From Vreelandella profundi (GTDB taxonomy: Bacteria; Pseudomonadota; Gammaproteobacteria; Pseudomonadales; Halomonadaceae): DNA of 64,000 bases. Positions within the stretch are counted from its first letter, which is position 1. Every line of letters starts with the position of its first letter. This document shows, one piece after another, positions 1 through 9,749 of this stretch. The notes beneath the pieces are model-generated. The model worked only from the letters and a program-made list of their open reading frames with translations, made no database searches and was not told the DNA's origin. Both the position numbers and the translations under genes were made by a program. The stretch covers positions 2,232,001 through 2,296,000 of the forward strand of contig NZ_CP077941.1 of assembly GCF_019722725.1 (NCBI RefSeq), written 5' to 3'.

Positions 1-455
1 TCAAAATCGAGATAACCCGACTGCTTACCCAAATCAACGTGGTCTAAAACGGTAAAATCAAATTCACGGGGCGTACCCCAACGGTGCAGTTCAACGTTAT
101 CGTCTTCGTTTTTACCTTCCGGCACGCTGTCATGAGGCAGGTTAGGAATACCGCTAATCGCCTCATCCCATTCGACCTGCACAGCGGCCAGCTCAAGCTT
201 GGCAGCGTCCAAACGATCGCCTAAATCGCTGACCTCATCCAGCAGCGGCTGAATATCTTCACCGCTGGCCTTCGCTTTACCAATCGCCTTAGAGCGCGTA
301 TTACGCGCGCTTTGCAGCTGCTCGGTTTGCGTTTGAAGCTCGCGGCGGCGCGACTCCAACGCCTGCAGTTCCGCTTTATCAAGCACAAAGCCCCGGCGGG
401 CCAGTTGTTGAGCAACCGTATCAAGATCACCGCGCAGCAGTTTCGGATCGAGCAT
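1..455 (-). CDS. serS: Seryl-tRNA synthetase, N-terminal part (cut by window edge)
   Basis: Charges tRNA-Ser with serine in the cytoplasm. Only the first 151 residues are inside the window. They start at [10 protein letters not shown] (ATG at 455-453) and contain the long helical arm (about residues 25-100, rich in Q, E, R and K) that in SerRS reaches out to the tRNA. The arm is followed by the conserved stretch around [12 protein letters not shown] and the loop before the class II core. The catalytic core lies off the left edge. The reading frame is clean to position 1. The upstream gene is divergent. Confidence 0.95.
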   Translation of the reverse strand, partial: MLDPKLLRGDLDTVAQQLARRGFVLDKAELQALESRRRELQTQTEQLQSARNTRSKAIGKAKASGEDIQPLLDEVSDLGDRLDAAKLELAAVQVEWDEAISGIPNLPHDSVPEGKNEDDNVELHRWGTPREFDFTVLDHVDLGKQSGYLDF

Positions 456-685
456 GAATCCTGTCCCTTGGCCTGAAAACAATAAGAGCAGCGCGCCAGC
501 GCGCGTGCATAAAGGCGCCTATTGTAGGCAAAAGCGCGGCAAGGAGCCATGGCTGGCAGCACCAGGATAGTGTTTAGCTTCACTTCCACGCACCCCATCA
601 TTTCTCAAAAGTGATAAAGTGCCCGCCGATTCGACTGGCGAATCGCCGAAGGATAGGCTTTTATACTTTTGATAGGAGGTGGGCA

Positions 686-1933
686 GTGCCAGAAACAGCA
701 CAGCAAGGAAAATTTGCCTGGTGGCGACGAATCGCCTTATGGAAGAAGATTTTAGCCGGCTTGGCGCTGGGTATTTTAGCGGGGGCGCTGCTAGGCGAGA
801 CCGCTAGCGTATTTAAACCACTCGGCGACATTTTCATCAACGCGATCATGATGCTGATTGTGCCCCTGGTGTTTTCTACGCTGGTGGTAGGCATTACCTC
901 GATGCGTGACCCGCAGAAAATGGGCCGCATTGGCGCTAGAACAATTACGCTCTATTTGATCACCACCGCCTTTGCCATCAGCATCGGCATGCTGTTATCT
1001 ACCTTGCTGCAGCCCGGAGTAGGCGTCAATTTAAGCTTTGATAGCGAAGTGGCTGCAAACGAAGCCCCGTCGCTGATTTCTATTCTGGTTGATTTAGTGC
1101 CACGCAATCCGCTGGATGCCCTGGCCAACGGCAACATTATGCAAATCATTGTGTTTGCCATTGGCCTGGGTATTTCACTGACGCTCATTGGCGATAAAGG
1201 CGAGCCAGTGATGAAGGTGTTCGACAGCTTTGCCGAAGCCATGTACAAGCTCACGGGCATTGTAATGGCCTTTGCACCCTTTGGCGTATTTGGCTTGATC
1301 GCGCATGTCTCTGGCCAATACGGCCTAGAGATACTGCTACCGCTGGCCAAGCTGATTGGCGTCGCGTATCTCGCCAGCATCCTTCACGTCCTGCTGATCT
1401 ACTCCGGCTTTGTCTATCTGATTGGGCGCTTAAATCCTATGCGCTATTTGCAGGGTAGCCTGGACGCTATTGTCGTAGCATTTTCGTCGGCGTCTTCTGC
1501 CGGCAGCCTGCCCATATCTATCCGCTGTGCGCAGAAAAACCTTGGCGTTTCCGAAGGTGTTTCAGGATTTGTGCTACCGGTAGGCGCCACTATCAATATG
1601 GACGGCACGGCACTTTACCAGGGTGTGGTGGTGCTGTTTATCGCTCAGATGACCGGCACTGATTTGAGCATGATGGATTACGGTATGATTGTTGCCACCG
1701 GCACGCTGGCCTCGATTGGCACCGCAGGCGTACCGGGCGCTGGCTTAATTATGCTCTCGATTGTCATGGCGCAGGTTGGCCTGCCGCTAGAAGCGATCGC
1801 GGTCGTCGCGGGGATTGACCGCATCCTTGATATGGCGCGCACCAGCGTCAATGTCGCCGGTGATTTAATGGTGACGACCCTCGTAGGTAAGAGCGAAGGC
1901 GAGCTCAACGAAACCGTCTATAACGCCCGCTAG
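686..1933 (+). CDS. Dicarboxylate/amino acid:cation symporter (DAACS family)
   Basis: Inner-membrane secondary transporter that moves dicarboxylates or acidic amino acids with Na+ or H+. The protein is hydrophobic throughout, 415 residues as called, which is normal for the GltP/DctA group. Two family hallmarks are visible: a serine-rich re-entrant loop (SSASSAGSLP) and the NMDGTALY motif of the substrate/cation site. I chose the GTG at 686 because AGGAGGT (674-680) lies 5 bases upstream. An in-frame upstream start at 611 would add 25 residues with no ribosome site. Substrate cannot be told from sequence. The gene stands alone, divergent from serS. Confidence 0.88.
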   Translation: MPETAQQGKFAWWRRIALWKKILAGLALGILAGALLGETASVFKPLGDIFINAIMMLIVPLVFSTLVVGITSMRDPQKMGRIGARTITLYLITTAFAISIGMLLSTLLQPGVGVNLSFDSEVAANEAPSLISILVDLVPRNPLDALANGNIMQIIVFAIGLGISLTLIGDKGEPVMKVFDSFAEAMYKLTGIVMAFAPFGVFGLIAHVSGQYGLEILLPLAKLIGVAYLASILHVLLIYSGFVYLIGRLNPMRYLQGSLDAIVVAFSSASSAGSLPISIRCAQKNLGVSEGVSGFVLPVGATINMDGTALYQGVVVLFIAQMTGTDLSMMDYGMIVATGTLASIGTAGVPGAGLIMLSIVMAQVGLPLEAIAVVAGIDRILDMARTSVNVAGDLMVTTLVGKSEGELNETVYNAR

Positions 1934-2044
1934 ACCTAACGCAGGCCGTTATTAATCAAAATCGTCCGCCTGCTGCGCTTTGCAGCACGGCGGATTCAAG
2001 CTTTTCCCACTCAGCCGTTGTGATTGGCGCTGTTTCGCGGCAAC

Positions 2045-2092
2045 CTAGTGTCTATTCAAACTAGAAGCCATTCAATCTAGAAGCCATTCAAT
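2045..2092. repeat. Three tandem 16-bp units before the DUF4202 gene
   Basis: Units are 2045-2060 (11 of 16 matching), 2061-2076 and 2077-2092. The last two are identical (CTAGAAGCCATTCAAT). The array ends 31 bases before the ATG at 2124, so it sits in the promoter or leader region. It resembles three other short triplications in this window (8776, 37988 and 43992), although the unit sequences differ. Confidence 0.85.
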
Positions 2093-2123
2093 TTCACCAT
2101 TCTCTTAGCCGAGCACCGCTGCT

Positions 2124-2714
2124 ATGCCGACTGCTTTTGATCAAACGCTCGCTGCCATTGATGCGCTGCATGCACAAGACCCGCGCACCATTAGTCTCGC
2201 TGATGGCACGTCAATGCCGCAGGAACTGGCCTATTCTCAGCGCATGAGTGGCTGGCTAGATAGCGTGCATGACGAACCTGATGAAGTACTCCGCCTGGCG
2301 ATACGTGCTCAGCATCTGCAACGCTGGTTAGTACCCCGCGAGCAGTACCCTGAAGGGCGCGTGGGTTACCTCACCTGGCGCCGCGACCAGGGCATTCGCG
2401 CTGGCGATACAAGCGCTCAGCTAATGCGCGATGCCGGTTTTTCAGCCGAAGACGCCGAACGAGCCGCCACCATTATTAGCAAGAAAGGCCTCGGACGCGA
2501 TGCCGACGTCCAGGCGTTAGAAGACTGTGCCTGCCTCGTTTTCCTAGAGAATTACTTCGCGGACTTCTCGCGTAAGATTGAGCACGACCATATGGTGCGT
2601 ATTGTGCAAATGACGTGGCGAAAAATGTCGCCCCGTGCCCACGCACTAGCCTTAACGCTGCCGATGTCAGACGCCTCTTTAGCGCTCGTCAAAGAAGCGC
2701 TGGGTGCCGAGTAA
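2124..2714 (+). CDS. DUF4202 domain-containing protein
   Basis: A 196-residue soluble protein matching the DUF4202 family, whose function is not established. Conserved-looking blocks are LRLAIRAQHLQRW (about residues 57-69), GYLTWRRDQ, the KKGLGRDADVQALEDCACLVFLE region and a C-terminal KIEHDHMVRIVQMTWRKMS block. No signal peptide or membrane segment is visible. Histidines and acidic residues in helical blocks recall HD-like hydrolases, but that is only an impression. It is likely transcribed alone, 113 bases before the ydiJ-type gene on the same strand. Confidence 0.8.
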   Translation: MPTAFDQTLAAIDALHAQDPRTISLADGTSMPQELAYSQRMSGWLDSVHDEPDEVLRLAIRAQHLQRWLVPREQYPEGRVGYLTWRRDQGIRAGDTSAQLMRDAGFSAEDAERAATIISKKGLGRDADVQALEDCACLVFLENYFADFSRKIEHDHMVRIVQMTWRKMSPRAHALALTLPMSDASLALVKEALGAE

Positions 2715-2827
2715 GGTACGGATAAGAGACTGAGTAAATCATCACGTTAAGATGCAGCTAAGCAACCGCTGCGGTAAAGTAGCCAACTTCCTTTATTGCG
2801 CCCCCGGCACTGACGGCTTAATCATCT

Positions 2828-5800
2828 ATGATTGCACCCCTGGACACGCGTTCCGCTCCGTTTGAGCGTTTAGGTAGCGCCTATGTACGTTTTCTCGAAG
2901 CCCTCAAAACACGCGGCTTTGAAGGCGACATTGCCCCTGATTACGCTCATCGCACGGTACTGGCGACCGACAACTCTATTTACCAGCGCCTGCCTCAGGC
3001 GGCGGTTTACCCCAAGCATGCCGAAGATCTAGAGCGCCTGACCAAGCTCGCCGCACAAACGACTCATCGAAGCGTTGTGTTGACGCCACGCGGGGGCGGC
3101 ACCGGCACTAATGGCCAGTCACTGACCGACGGCATAGTGGTCGATGTCTCGCGCCACATGAATAAGATCCTTGAAATAGATACTGAGAACCGCCGGGCGC
3201 GCGTGCAGGCCGGCGTGGTAAAAGACCAGCTCAATGCCGCTCTAAAACCTTACGGACTGTTTTTCGCCCCGGAACTTTCGACCTCCAACCGCGCCACCAT
3301 CGGCGGCATGATTTCAACGGATGCTAGCGGCCAAGGTAGCTGCGAATACGGCAAAACCCGCCATCACGTGTTGGAACTTGATACCGTTTTACTCGGCGGC
3401 CAGCACCTGCACAGCCGCGCGCTAACCTCGGACGAAGAGCACAGCGAATGCCAACAAGAAGGTGCTTTAGGCCGAGTGCATACCACCGCCGCCGCGATTA
3501 TCGACCAGCAGCGTGATTTGATAGAGGCAAAATTCCCGCCCCTCAACCGCTGCTTAACCGGCTACGACCTTGCCCACCTGCGCGATGACGAAGGCCAGCT
3601 CAATCTCAACAGCCTGTTATGTGGCTCGGAAGGTTCGCTGGGCTTTCTGAACGAAGCGGTGCTGAACGTGCTGCCGATTCCCAAGCACTCCACCCTGGTC
3701 AACGTGCGCTATACAAGCTTTATGGATGCCCTGCGGGATGCTAAAGCACTAATGGCGAGTGCCGCACGGCCCACGTCGATTGAAACCGTCGATGATACAG
3801 TGCTCCAGCTCGCCATGGAGGACTTTGTCTGGGATAGCGTGGCCGAGTTTTTTCCTGCCACCGGCAGCGTGCCGATTCGTGGCATTAACCTGATTGAATT
3901 CAACGACGATGACGAGAAAGCTCTCGCCCACCGCGTACAGTTATTTACCGACTATCTAAGCCAAGACCCAACGGTAGAAAGGCTGGGCTTTACTCTGGCG
4001 GAAGGACGCGCTCAGATTCAGAAAGTCTACGGCATGCGTAAACGCTCGGTGGGCCTGCTGGGCAACGTCCAAGGTGAAAAACGGCCGATTCCATTCGTAG
4101 AAGACACCGCCGTGCCGCCAGAACATTTGGCTGACTTTATCGCCGAATTTCGTGCCGCACTGGACGCCCGCAATCTAACCTATGGCATGTTCGGCCATGT
4201 GGACGCCGGCGTACTTCACGTGCGCCCCGCCATCGACATGAAGGACCCAGAGCAGGAAAAACTGATTCGCGTAGTCTCAGACGAAGTAGCCGCCCTTACC
4301 CAAAAATATGGCGGCCTGCTGTGGGGTGAACACGGCAAGGGCGTGCGCTCAGAGTATTCGCCTAAGTTCTTTGGCGAGCTCTACCCTAGCCTTCAGCGCG
4401 TAAAAGCTGCGTTTGATCCTTACAACCAGCTTAATCCAGGCAAGATCGCGACGCCGCTGTCCTCTGCAAACGAAGGCGTAGAGGCAACTGCAACCAGCGA
4501 GCCTAGCCAGCTAATTGCCCGCGAGCGCGATCCAGAACTGCTGACGATTGATGGCGTGACGACGCGTGGCCAGCTTGACCGTACCATCGATGAGCGAGCA
4601 TGGCAGGCCTATGACGCCGCGGTGTACTGCAACGGCAATGGCGCCTGCTATAACTACGACGTTGACGACCCGATGTGCCCTTCCTGGAAGGCCACTCGGG
4701 ACCGTCGTCACTCGCCTAAAGGCCGCGCCAGCTTGATGCGCGAATGGCTGCGCTTACAGTCCCTGGCGGGCATTGACGTAGTCGAAGAATCACGCAAGAA
4801 AAAAGCCGAAGGCGGCTGGGGCTTTATTAAAAGTTTTCCGCGCCGAATGGCCAATAGCCTCAGCCGCAAACAGCATCACGACTACTCCCATGACGTTTAC
4901 GACGCCATGGCAGGCTGCCTGGCCTGCAAATCGTGCGCAGGACAGTGCCCGATTAAGGTCAATGTCCCTCAGTTTCGTTCGCAGTTCTTGGAGGTTTATC
5001 ACGGCCGCTATCTGCGCCCGCTGCGCGACTATATCATCGGCGGCACCGAGTTCATGTTGCCCTCTCTAGCCAAAGCCGCGCCGCTGTATAACGCAGTAAT
5101 CGGGCAGCGCTGGGTCGAAAAGCTAATGGGCCAACAGCTTGGCATTAGCGATTCGCCGGCGCTTTCGCCGTCAAGCGTTAAAAAGCAGCTACGGGCGTGG
5201 GGAGTGGCTGAAGCAACGCCCGCAGCGCTTGCCATCCTCACCGAGCAACAGCGCGCTAACAGCGTGATCATTGTTCAAGACGCCTTTACCACTCATTTTG
5301 AAGCCACACTGGTCATGGATATCGTCGAGCTACTCTCGCGGCTTGATCTGCGAGTGTTCGTGATGCCCTTCTCTGCGAACGGGAAACCCCTTCAGGTACA
5401 GGGCTTTCTGGGTGCCTTTGAGCGTACCGCGGCCAAACAGGCCAAGCGGCTGCGCACATTGGCACGCTTTGACATTCCGATGGTTGGCATTGATCCAGCG
5501 ATGACCCTGACGTACCGCCAAGAGTATGTGAAAACGTTTGGGAATCAGGCAGTGCCCGACGTAATGATGCTCCAAGAGTGGCTAGTAACCCGCCTTAACA
5601 CCTTGGCGCCTAGCCAGCTAACGCTCACCGACCCGGGCTTTAAGCTGCTATCTCACTGCACCGAGAAAACCAATGCGCCGGCCAGCCCCAAGGCGTGGCA
5701 GCAGGTGTTCTCGGCGTTTGGTTTGGAGCTTGAGTTGATGGCCACCGGCTGCTGTGGCATGTCCGGCACCTATGGCCATGAAACCCGTAACGTGGCGACC

Positions 5801-5968
5801 TCAAAGGTCATTTACGCACAGTCCTGGCAGCCGCAGGTGGAAGAAAAGCACAATGCGGGCAAGCTGTTAGCGACCGGCTACTCCTGTCGTAGCCAGGTGA
5901 AACGCTATTCCAGCCAAACCTTGCGTCACCCGCTTCAAGCGCTGCTTACGCTGTTACGCAGCGCTTAA
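2828..5968 (+). CDS. ydiJ: YdiJ-type FAD and Fe-S dehydrogenase (D-2-hydroxyglutarate dehydrogenase family)
   Basis: Large fused flavin/iron-sulfur oxidoreductase, 1046 residues (E. coli YdiJ is about 1018). The N-terminal half is a PCMH-type FAD domain with TPRGGGTGTNGQS near residue 95 and a GLD/D-lactate dehydrogenase-like C-terminal lobe with the GHVDAGVLHVRP and WGEHGKGVRSEY motifs. The C-terminal half has Fe-S cysteines, including C697-x2-C700-x2-C703-x3-C707-P, and a CCG-type segment (TGCCGMSGTYGHE). Family members oxidise D-2-hydroxyglutarate or D-lactate-like acids and pass electrons to the respiratory chain; the exact substrate is inferred. It converges on trpC with a 29-base gap and no clear terminator. 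Confidence 0.88.
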   Translation: MIAPLDTRSAPFERLGSAYVRFLEALKTRGFEGDIAPDYAHRTVLATDNSIYQRLPQAAVYPKHAEDLERLTKLAAQTTHRSVVLTPRGGGTGTNGQSLTDGIVVDVSRHMNKILEIDTENRRARVQAGVVKDQLNAALKPYGLFFAPELSTSNRATIGGMISTDASGQGSCEYGKTRHHVLELDTVLLGGQHLHSRALTSDEEHSECQQEGALGRVHTTAAAIIDQQRDLIEAKFPPLNRCLTGYDLAHLRDDEGQLNLNSLLCGSEGSLGFLNEAVLNVLPIPKHSTLVNVRYTSFMDALRDAKALMASAARPTSIETVDDTVLQLAMEDFVWDSVAEFFPATGSVPIRGINLIEFNDDDEKALAHRVQLFTDYLSQDPTVERLGFTLAEGRAQIQKVYGMRKRSVGLLGNVQGEKRPIPFVEDTAVPPEHLADFIAEFRAALDARNLTYGMFGHVDAGVLHVRPAIDMKDPEQEKLIRVVSDEVAALTQKYGGLLWGEHGKGVRSEYSPKFFGELYPSLQRVKAAFDPYNQLNPGKIATPLSSANEGVEATATSEPSQLIARERDPELLTIDGVTTRGQLDRTIDERAWQAYDAAVYCNGNGACYNYDVDDPMCPSWKATRDRRHSPKGRASLMREWLRLQSLAGIDVVEESRKKKAEGGWGFIKSFPRRMANSLSRKQHHDYSHDVYDAMAGCLACKSCAGQCPIKVNVPQFRSQFLEVYHGRYLRPLRDYIIGGTEFMLPSLAKAAPLYNAVIGQRWVEKLMGQQLGISDSPALSPSSVKKQLRAWGVAEATPAALAILTEQQRANSVIIVQDAFTTHFEATLVMDIVELLSRLDLRVFVMPFSANGKPLQVQGFLGAFERTAAKQAKRLRTLARFDIPMVGIDPAMTLTYRQEYVKTFGNQAVPDVMMLQEWLVTRLNTLAPSQLTLTDPGFKLLSHCTEKTNAPASPKAWQQVFSAFGLELELMATGCCGMSGTYGHETRNVATSKVIYAQSWQPQVEEKHNAGKLLATGYSCRSQVKRYSSQTLRHPLQALLTLLRSA

Positions 5969-5997
5969 CCAATCGACAGCCAGGCTCGGCGCCAAGC

Positions 5998-6801
5998 TTA
6001 GAAAAACAGCTTCTTCAGCGCCAGGCCTGGATCGCCTTCACGCATAAAGGCCTCACCCACTAAGAAACCGTTAACGCTATGATCACGCATTAGCTTAACG
6101 TCATCGCGGGTATGAATACCCGACTCGGTGATCACCGTGACATGTTCAGGAATCCGCGACAGCAGATCAAGCGTGGTATTCAGGCTCGTTTCAAACGTAT
6201 GCAGATTGCGATTATTGATGCCGACAAGCGTCAGGTCGAGTGCCAGGGCGCGCGCCAGCTCATCGGCATCGTGCACTTCTACCAGCACATCCATGCCTAG
6301 CTGGTTAGCCTGCTGATTCAGATCGCGTAGCTGGCTATCATCTAACGCAGCCACAATCAGCAAAATGCAGTCCGCACCAATCGAGCGAGCTTCTGACACC
6401 TGATAGCCGTGAGTAATAAAGTCTTTGCGAATCACCGGCAGTGAACAGACATCACGAGCGGCAATCAGATAGTCCTCATGACCCTGGAAAAAATCAGCAT
6501 CGGTGAGTACGGAAAGACAGGCAGCCCCCGCTTGCGCATAGCTTTTAGCGATATCCGAAGGATGAAACTCTTCACGAATCACGCCTTTGGAGGGCGAGGC
6601 TTTTTTTACCTCTGCGATAATGGCCGGGTCACCTGCCGCAATGCGTGCATTGAGGGCTTTAATAAAGCCGCGTGGCGCGCTTTGCTGCTCACCTAGCGCC
6701 AATAGATCCTGCTCTGAAACCGCTTGACGGCGCTCAGCCACCTCTTGGTCTTTACGGGCCAGAATGCGCGTTAAAATAGTCGGCGTTGCCTGTTGAGTCA
6801 T
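5998..6801 (-). CDS. trpC: Indole-3-glycerol phosphate synthase
   Basis: Closes the indole ring: converts carboxyphenylamino-deoxyribulose phosphate to indole-3-glycerol phosphate in tryptophan synthesis. It is a 267-residue monofunctional TIM barrel, not fused to TrpF. Landmarks are [10 protein letters not shown] (phosphate and catalytic lysine region), [16 protein letters not shown] and ITESGI. I used the ATG at 6801-6799 ([14 protein letters not shown]). The longer frame upstream runs into the end of trpD and is not needed. It is the last gene of trpG-trpD-trpC, 40 bases after trpD. Confidence 0.96.
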   Translation of the reverse strand: MTQQATPTILTRILARKDQEVAERRQAVSEQDLLALGEQQSAPRGFIKALNARIAAGDPAIIAEVKKASPSKGVIREEFHPSDIAKSYAQAGAACLSVLTDADFFQGHEDYLIAARDVCSLPVIRKDFITHGYQVSEARSIGADCILLIVAALDDSQLRDLNQQANQLGMDVLVEVHDADELARALALDLTLVGINNRNLHTFETSLNTTLDLLSRIPEHVTVITESGIHTRDDVKLMRDHSVNGFLVGEAFMREGDPGLALKKLFF

Positions 6802-6841
6802 GATGATCTCTTCGTGTTTAAAGCTTATCTTGTTTAAGAGC

Positions 6842-7861
6842 CTACGGCTTAAAAACGCTAGTAAAGTGCGAAAGCTCTTTAAGCTTTTCAAGCGGCAGCT
6901 TGGACGCTTGCGCATCCTGGGCCACCAGTACGCCTTCTTTTAACGTGTCCGCCACCCCAGAACAATAAAGCGCGGCACCGGCATTCAGCGCGACCATATC
7001 CGCAGCGGCACCGTCACCGGCCAGCGCAGCTTTCACTAAACGCAGGCTATCTTCTGCATTATTGGCTTTAAGCGTGGCTAGGCTCTGACGCTCAATGCCC
7101 AGCTCTTCTGGCGTCACCGTATACTGGGTAATCTCGCCATTCTTGAGCTCCGCAATCAGCGTGGGGCTCGCCAGCGAAATCTCATCTAAGCCGTCTTCTG
7201 AGTGCACCACCATGACGTGGCGGCTACCCAGCGTTTTAAGCACTTCGGCCATTAGCGGCACAAGTTCCGGGGCGTAAACACCCAGCACCTGATTAGGCGC
7301 ACCGGCGGGGTTCGTTAACGGGCCTAAAATGTTAAACAGCGTACGCACGCCCATCTCACGGCGAGGGCCAATAGCGTAGCGCATTGCCGGATGGTGGTTA
7401 GGTGCAAACATAAAGCCTACCCCCACCTGCTCGATACAGCGCGCTACTTGCTGCGGCTTAAGGTCAAGATAAATGCCCGCCACGTCGAACAGATCAGCAC
7501 TGCCAGACGATGATGAAACGCTGCGGTTACCGTGTTTGGCCACATGGGCACCCGCCGCCGCCGCGACAAAGCTCGCAGCGGTAGAAACGTTAAACAAATT
7601 GGCACCGTCGCCGCCAGTACCCACGATATCCACCACGTTTTCAACGTTTAGCTCGACGCGCTTCATTAGCTCGCGCATTACCTGGGCAGCGGCGCTAATC
7701 TCTAACGCGCTTTCGCCTTTCATGGCTAACCCCATCAGCAAGGCGCCGATTTGCGCATCGCTCGCATCGCCGGTCATGATTTGGCGCATCAAAGCATGCA
7801 TGGTGTCGAAAGAGAGGTTTTCGCGGCGCATGACCGCATTAATCGCATCTCGCATTTGCAT
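6842..7861 (-). CDS. trpD: Anthranilate phosphoribosyltransferase
   Basis: Transfers phosphoribosyl from PRPP to anthranilate, the second step of the tryptophan branch. About 339 residues. It shows the PRPP loop [15 protein letters not shown], the KHGNRS motif and [15 protein letters not shown]. Start is uncertain: the frame is open to a TTG at 7897 right at the trpG stop, but homologues begin near [13 protein letters not shown] prefer the ATG at 7861 (or 7855), leaving a 36-base gap after trpG. It is in an operon with trpG and trpC. Confidence 0.95.
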   Translation of the reverse strand: MQMRDAINAVMRRENLSFDTMHALMRQIMTGDASDAQIGALLMGLAMKGESALEISAAAQVMRELMKRVELNVENVVDIVGTGGDGANLFNVSTAASFVAAAAGAHVAKHGNRSVSSSSGSADLFDVAGIYLDLKPQQVARCIEQVGVGFMFAPNHHPAMRYAIGPRREMGVRTLFNILGPLTNPAGAPNQVLGVYAPELVPLMAEVLKTLGSRHVMVVHSEDGLDEISLASPTLIAELKNGEITQYTVTPEELGIERQSLATLKANNAEDSLRLVKAALAGDGAAADMVALNAGAALYCSGVADTLKEGVLVAQDAQASKLPLEKLKELSHFTSVFKP

Positions 7862-7897
7862 GAGCAGAGGAGCCCCTAAAGCGTGTGAAACCGGCAA

Positions 7898-8485
7898 TCA
7901 GCCGCGTTTTAAAAAGTTGGCCAATAGCTCATGACCTTGGCGGGTAAGAATCGACTCGGGATGAAACTGTACCCCTTCAATATCCAGCTCGCGATGGCGT
8001 AACCCCATGACTAAACCAGGCGTGACATCATCATCGCCTGTCCAGGCAGTCACTTCTAAACAAGCGGGCAGGCTCGCCTTATCGACCACCAGAGAATGAT
8101 AGCGAGTCACTTGCACGGGGTTCTCCAGCCCTTCAAAAACGCCTTGATTATCGTGCCATACGTCTGACGTTTTGCCGTGCATAACCTGCGGAGCGCGAAC
8201 CACTTTACCGCCATAGACTTGGCCAATCGCCTGATGTCCCAGGCAAACGCCTAAAATAGGCAGCTTGCCGGCAAAGTGTTCAATCACCGCCATTGAAATA
8301 CCCGCTTCATTGGGCGTACAAGGGCCTGGCGACACCACTAGGTGCGTAGGCGCCAGCGCTTCAATCTGCTCAATGCTGATTTCGTCATTACGATGAGTGA
8401 TTACTTCAGCACCCAGCTCACCCAAATACTGCACGATGTTAAACGTGAAGCTATCGTAATTATCGATCATTAAGACTTTTTGCAC
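7898..8485 (-). CDS. trpG: Anthranilate synthase component II (glutamine amidotransferase)
   Basis: Class I glutamine amidotransferase that feeds ammonia to TrpE; the protein may also serve PabB, as in relatives. It is 195 residues with the triad C81 (GVCLGHQ), H175 and E177 (QFHPES), plus the oxyanion stretch [12 protein letters not shown] placed the start at the GTG at 8485-8483 because AAAGGA lies 6-7 bases before it. An ATG at 8503 would add six residues that encode this ribosome site. First gene of trpGDC. Its partner trpE is in a separate block 1.3 kb away. Confidence 0.95.
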   Translation of the reverse strand: MQKVLMIDNYDSFTFNIVQYLGELGAEVITHRNDEISIEQIEALAPTHLVVSPGPCTPNEAGISMAVIEHFAGKLPILGVCLGHQAIGQVYGGKVVRAPQVMHGKTSDVWHDNQGVFEGLENPVQVTRYHSLVVDKASLPACLEVTAWTGDDDVTPGLVMGLRHRELDIEGVQFHPESILTRQGHELLANFLKRG

Positions 8486-8775
8486 TGACTGTCCTTTCGC
8501 CATTGCCCCGCTTACTCCCTCGCCTTATGAAACTGCTAATAAAAACTATGGGCTCGATGATACCGCAACCGAGCACTTCCTTGCAGGGGTTAAGTGTGGC
8601 CCTTCATCAACAGTGCTTAAAAAGAATAAACCGCTCTGTTCGTCATAATGCACGCTATGCTTAGGAATGGCCCGTTTTTCAGCCTTATGGCACTTAGCTC
8701 TCTGCATAGGCCGCTGCATTGGAGCTGGCAACGAGCCATCGCAGTCTTTATTATCTGCCGTCTTTTTCGCTAGTT
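8486..8775. other. Non-coding stretch between trpG and the metal-binding protein gene
   Basis: Divergent intergenic region that must hold the trpGDC promoter (minus) and the promoter of the substrate-binding protein (plus). I looked for a tryptophan-rich leader peptide with a terminator (attenuator) before trpG and saw none. A 61-codon frame at 8546-8731 (minus) has no family likeness and no ribosome site I trust. No convincing -35/-10 pair can be assigned by eye. Confidence 0.5.
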
Positions 8776-8814
8776 TTCAAGTTCGTTCTTTAAGTTAGTC
8801 CTTCAAGTCAGTCA
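8776..8814. repeat. Three tandem 13-bp imperfect units in the leader of the metal-binding protein gene
   Basis: Units are 8776-8788, 8789-8801 and 8802-8814, of the form TTYAAGTYNGTYN. They run directly into the ribosome site AGGAG (8814-8818), 6 bases before the ATG at 8825. Being in the 5' leader, the array could bind a regulator or simply record slippage. It belongs with the other short triplications in the window. Confidence 0.7.
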
Positions 8815-8824
8815 GGAGCGTGGG

Positions 8825-9739
8825 ATGTTAAAGCGGGTTATCTGGATGAGTACGCTCTTGTGCGTCGCGGTGCTGAGCACGGCGCCAGCCTATGCCAACC
8901 CCACACTACGCGTTATTGCCTCGTTTTCAGTTATGCAAGACCTGGTAAAGCGAGTCGCCGGTGATGCGGTTAGCGTCAACGTGATTGTACCTGCAGAAGA
9001 AGATGTTCATCGCTGGGAGCTAACGCCGCCCAACGTACTCGCTCTGGAAGAAACCGATATCGTGTTTTACAACGGACTGGGGTTAGAGCCCTGGATGCAC
9101 CATGTTGAGGCGATGTCAGGTGACCGGCTGACGTTGGTAGAAGTAGCCGCTCAAGCAGATTTCGCGCCGATGACGGTCTCTACCGGGCTACATAAAGGCG
9201 AGCCAGACCCGCATATGTGGATGGATCCCCAAGGCGCCGCCGCCTACATTGATGTCATTGCTGAAGTTCTAGCCGAACATCTGCCCGAACAGGCCGATGC
9301 ATTTTATGCGCGCGCTGAAGAGGCGCAGAAAGCGCTCGCAATCATTGATCAGGCGGTGAAAGAGCGTCTTGACGGGATTCCGCAAACTAATCGCACGCTG
9401 GTGACTAGTGAGGCGGGCTTTGGCTACTTTGCGCGCGCCTACGCCTTCCAGGCGCTTGGAATTTGGGGAGTGAATCATGAGACTCAAGGCAGCGCGCTGG
9501 CGATGGCTAAGATGAGCGAACGTCTTGCCGAAAAACGTCCATTGGCGCTGTTCTACGAGAGCACCACCCCGCCGATACACATGGATGCCTTGTCACGTGA
9601 GACATCGCTACCGCTGGCAGGCCCCTTATATGTCGATGCACTAAGCAATGCCGATGGCCCGGCGGCTAACTACTCAGCCATGTTGCGCCACAATGCGGAA
9701 GTGCTGCATACCGCGCTAGGAGGCGCAACGGCCGAGTAA
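8825..9739 (+). CDS. Metal ABC transporter substrate-binding protein (cluster A-I, manganese/zinc type)
   Basis: Periplasmic metal-binding lipocalin-like (ZnuA/TroA/MntC family) protein of 304 residues with a cleavable signal peptide (about residues 1-24, ending AYA). Candidate metal ligands are H62 (DVHRWELTP), H130 (DPHMWMDP), E196 (TSEAGFGYFA) and D271 (YVDALS). The His-His-Glu-Asp set is that of manganese/iron binders; zinc binders usually carry a third His in place of the Glu and a His-rich loop, which is absent here. No permease or ATPase gene is adjacent, so its partners lie elsewhere or it is an orphan. It sits between two trp blocks on the opposite strand. Confidence 0.9.
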   Translation: MLKRVIWMSTLLCVAVLSTAPAYANPTLRVIASFSVMQDLVKRVAGDAVSVNVIVPAEEDVHRWELTPPNVLALEETDIVFYNGLGLEPWMHHVEAMSGDRLTLVEVAAQADFAPMTVSTGLHKGEPDPHMWMDPQGAAAYIDVIAEVLAEHLPEQADAFYARAEEAQKALAIIDQAVKERLDGIPQTNRTLVTSEAGFGYFARAYAFQALGIWGVNHETQGSALAMAKMSERLAEKRPLALFYESTTPPIHMDALSRETSLPLAGPLYVDALSNADGPAANYSAMLRHNAEVLHTALGGATAE

Positions 9740-9749
9740 TCGCCCAGGA

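Noticed and set aside
627..645. 7-bp hairpin (CGATTCG/CGAATCG) in the leader of the DAACS symporter, considered as a riboswitch or terminator
   Set aside because: Too short, no T-tail, and no larger conserved structure visible around it.
8546..8731. 61-codon frame on the minus strand upstream of trpG, considered as a trp leader peptide
   Set aside because: No Trp codon cluster, no convincing ribosome site and no terminator/antiterminator pair before trpG.
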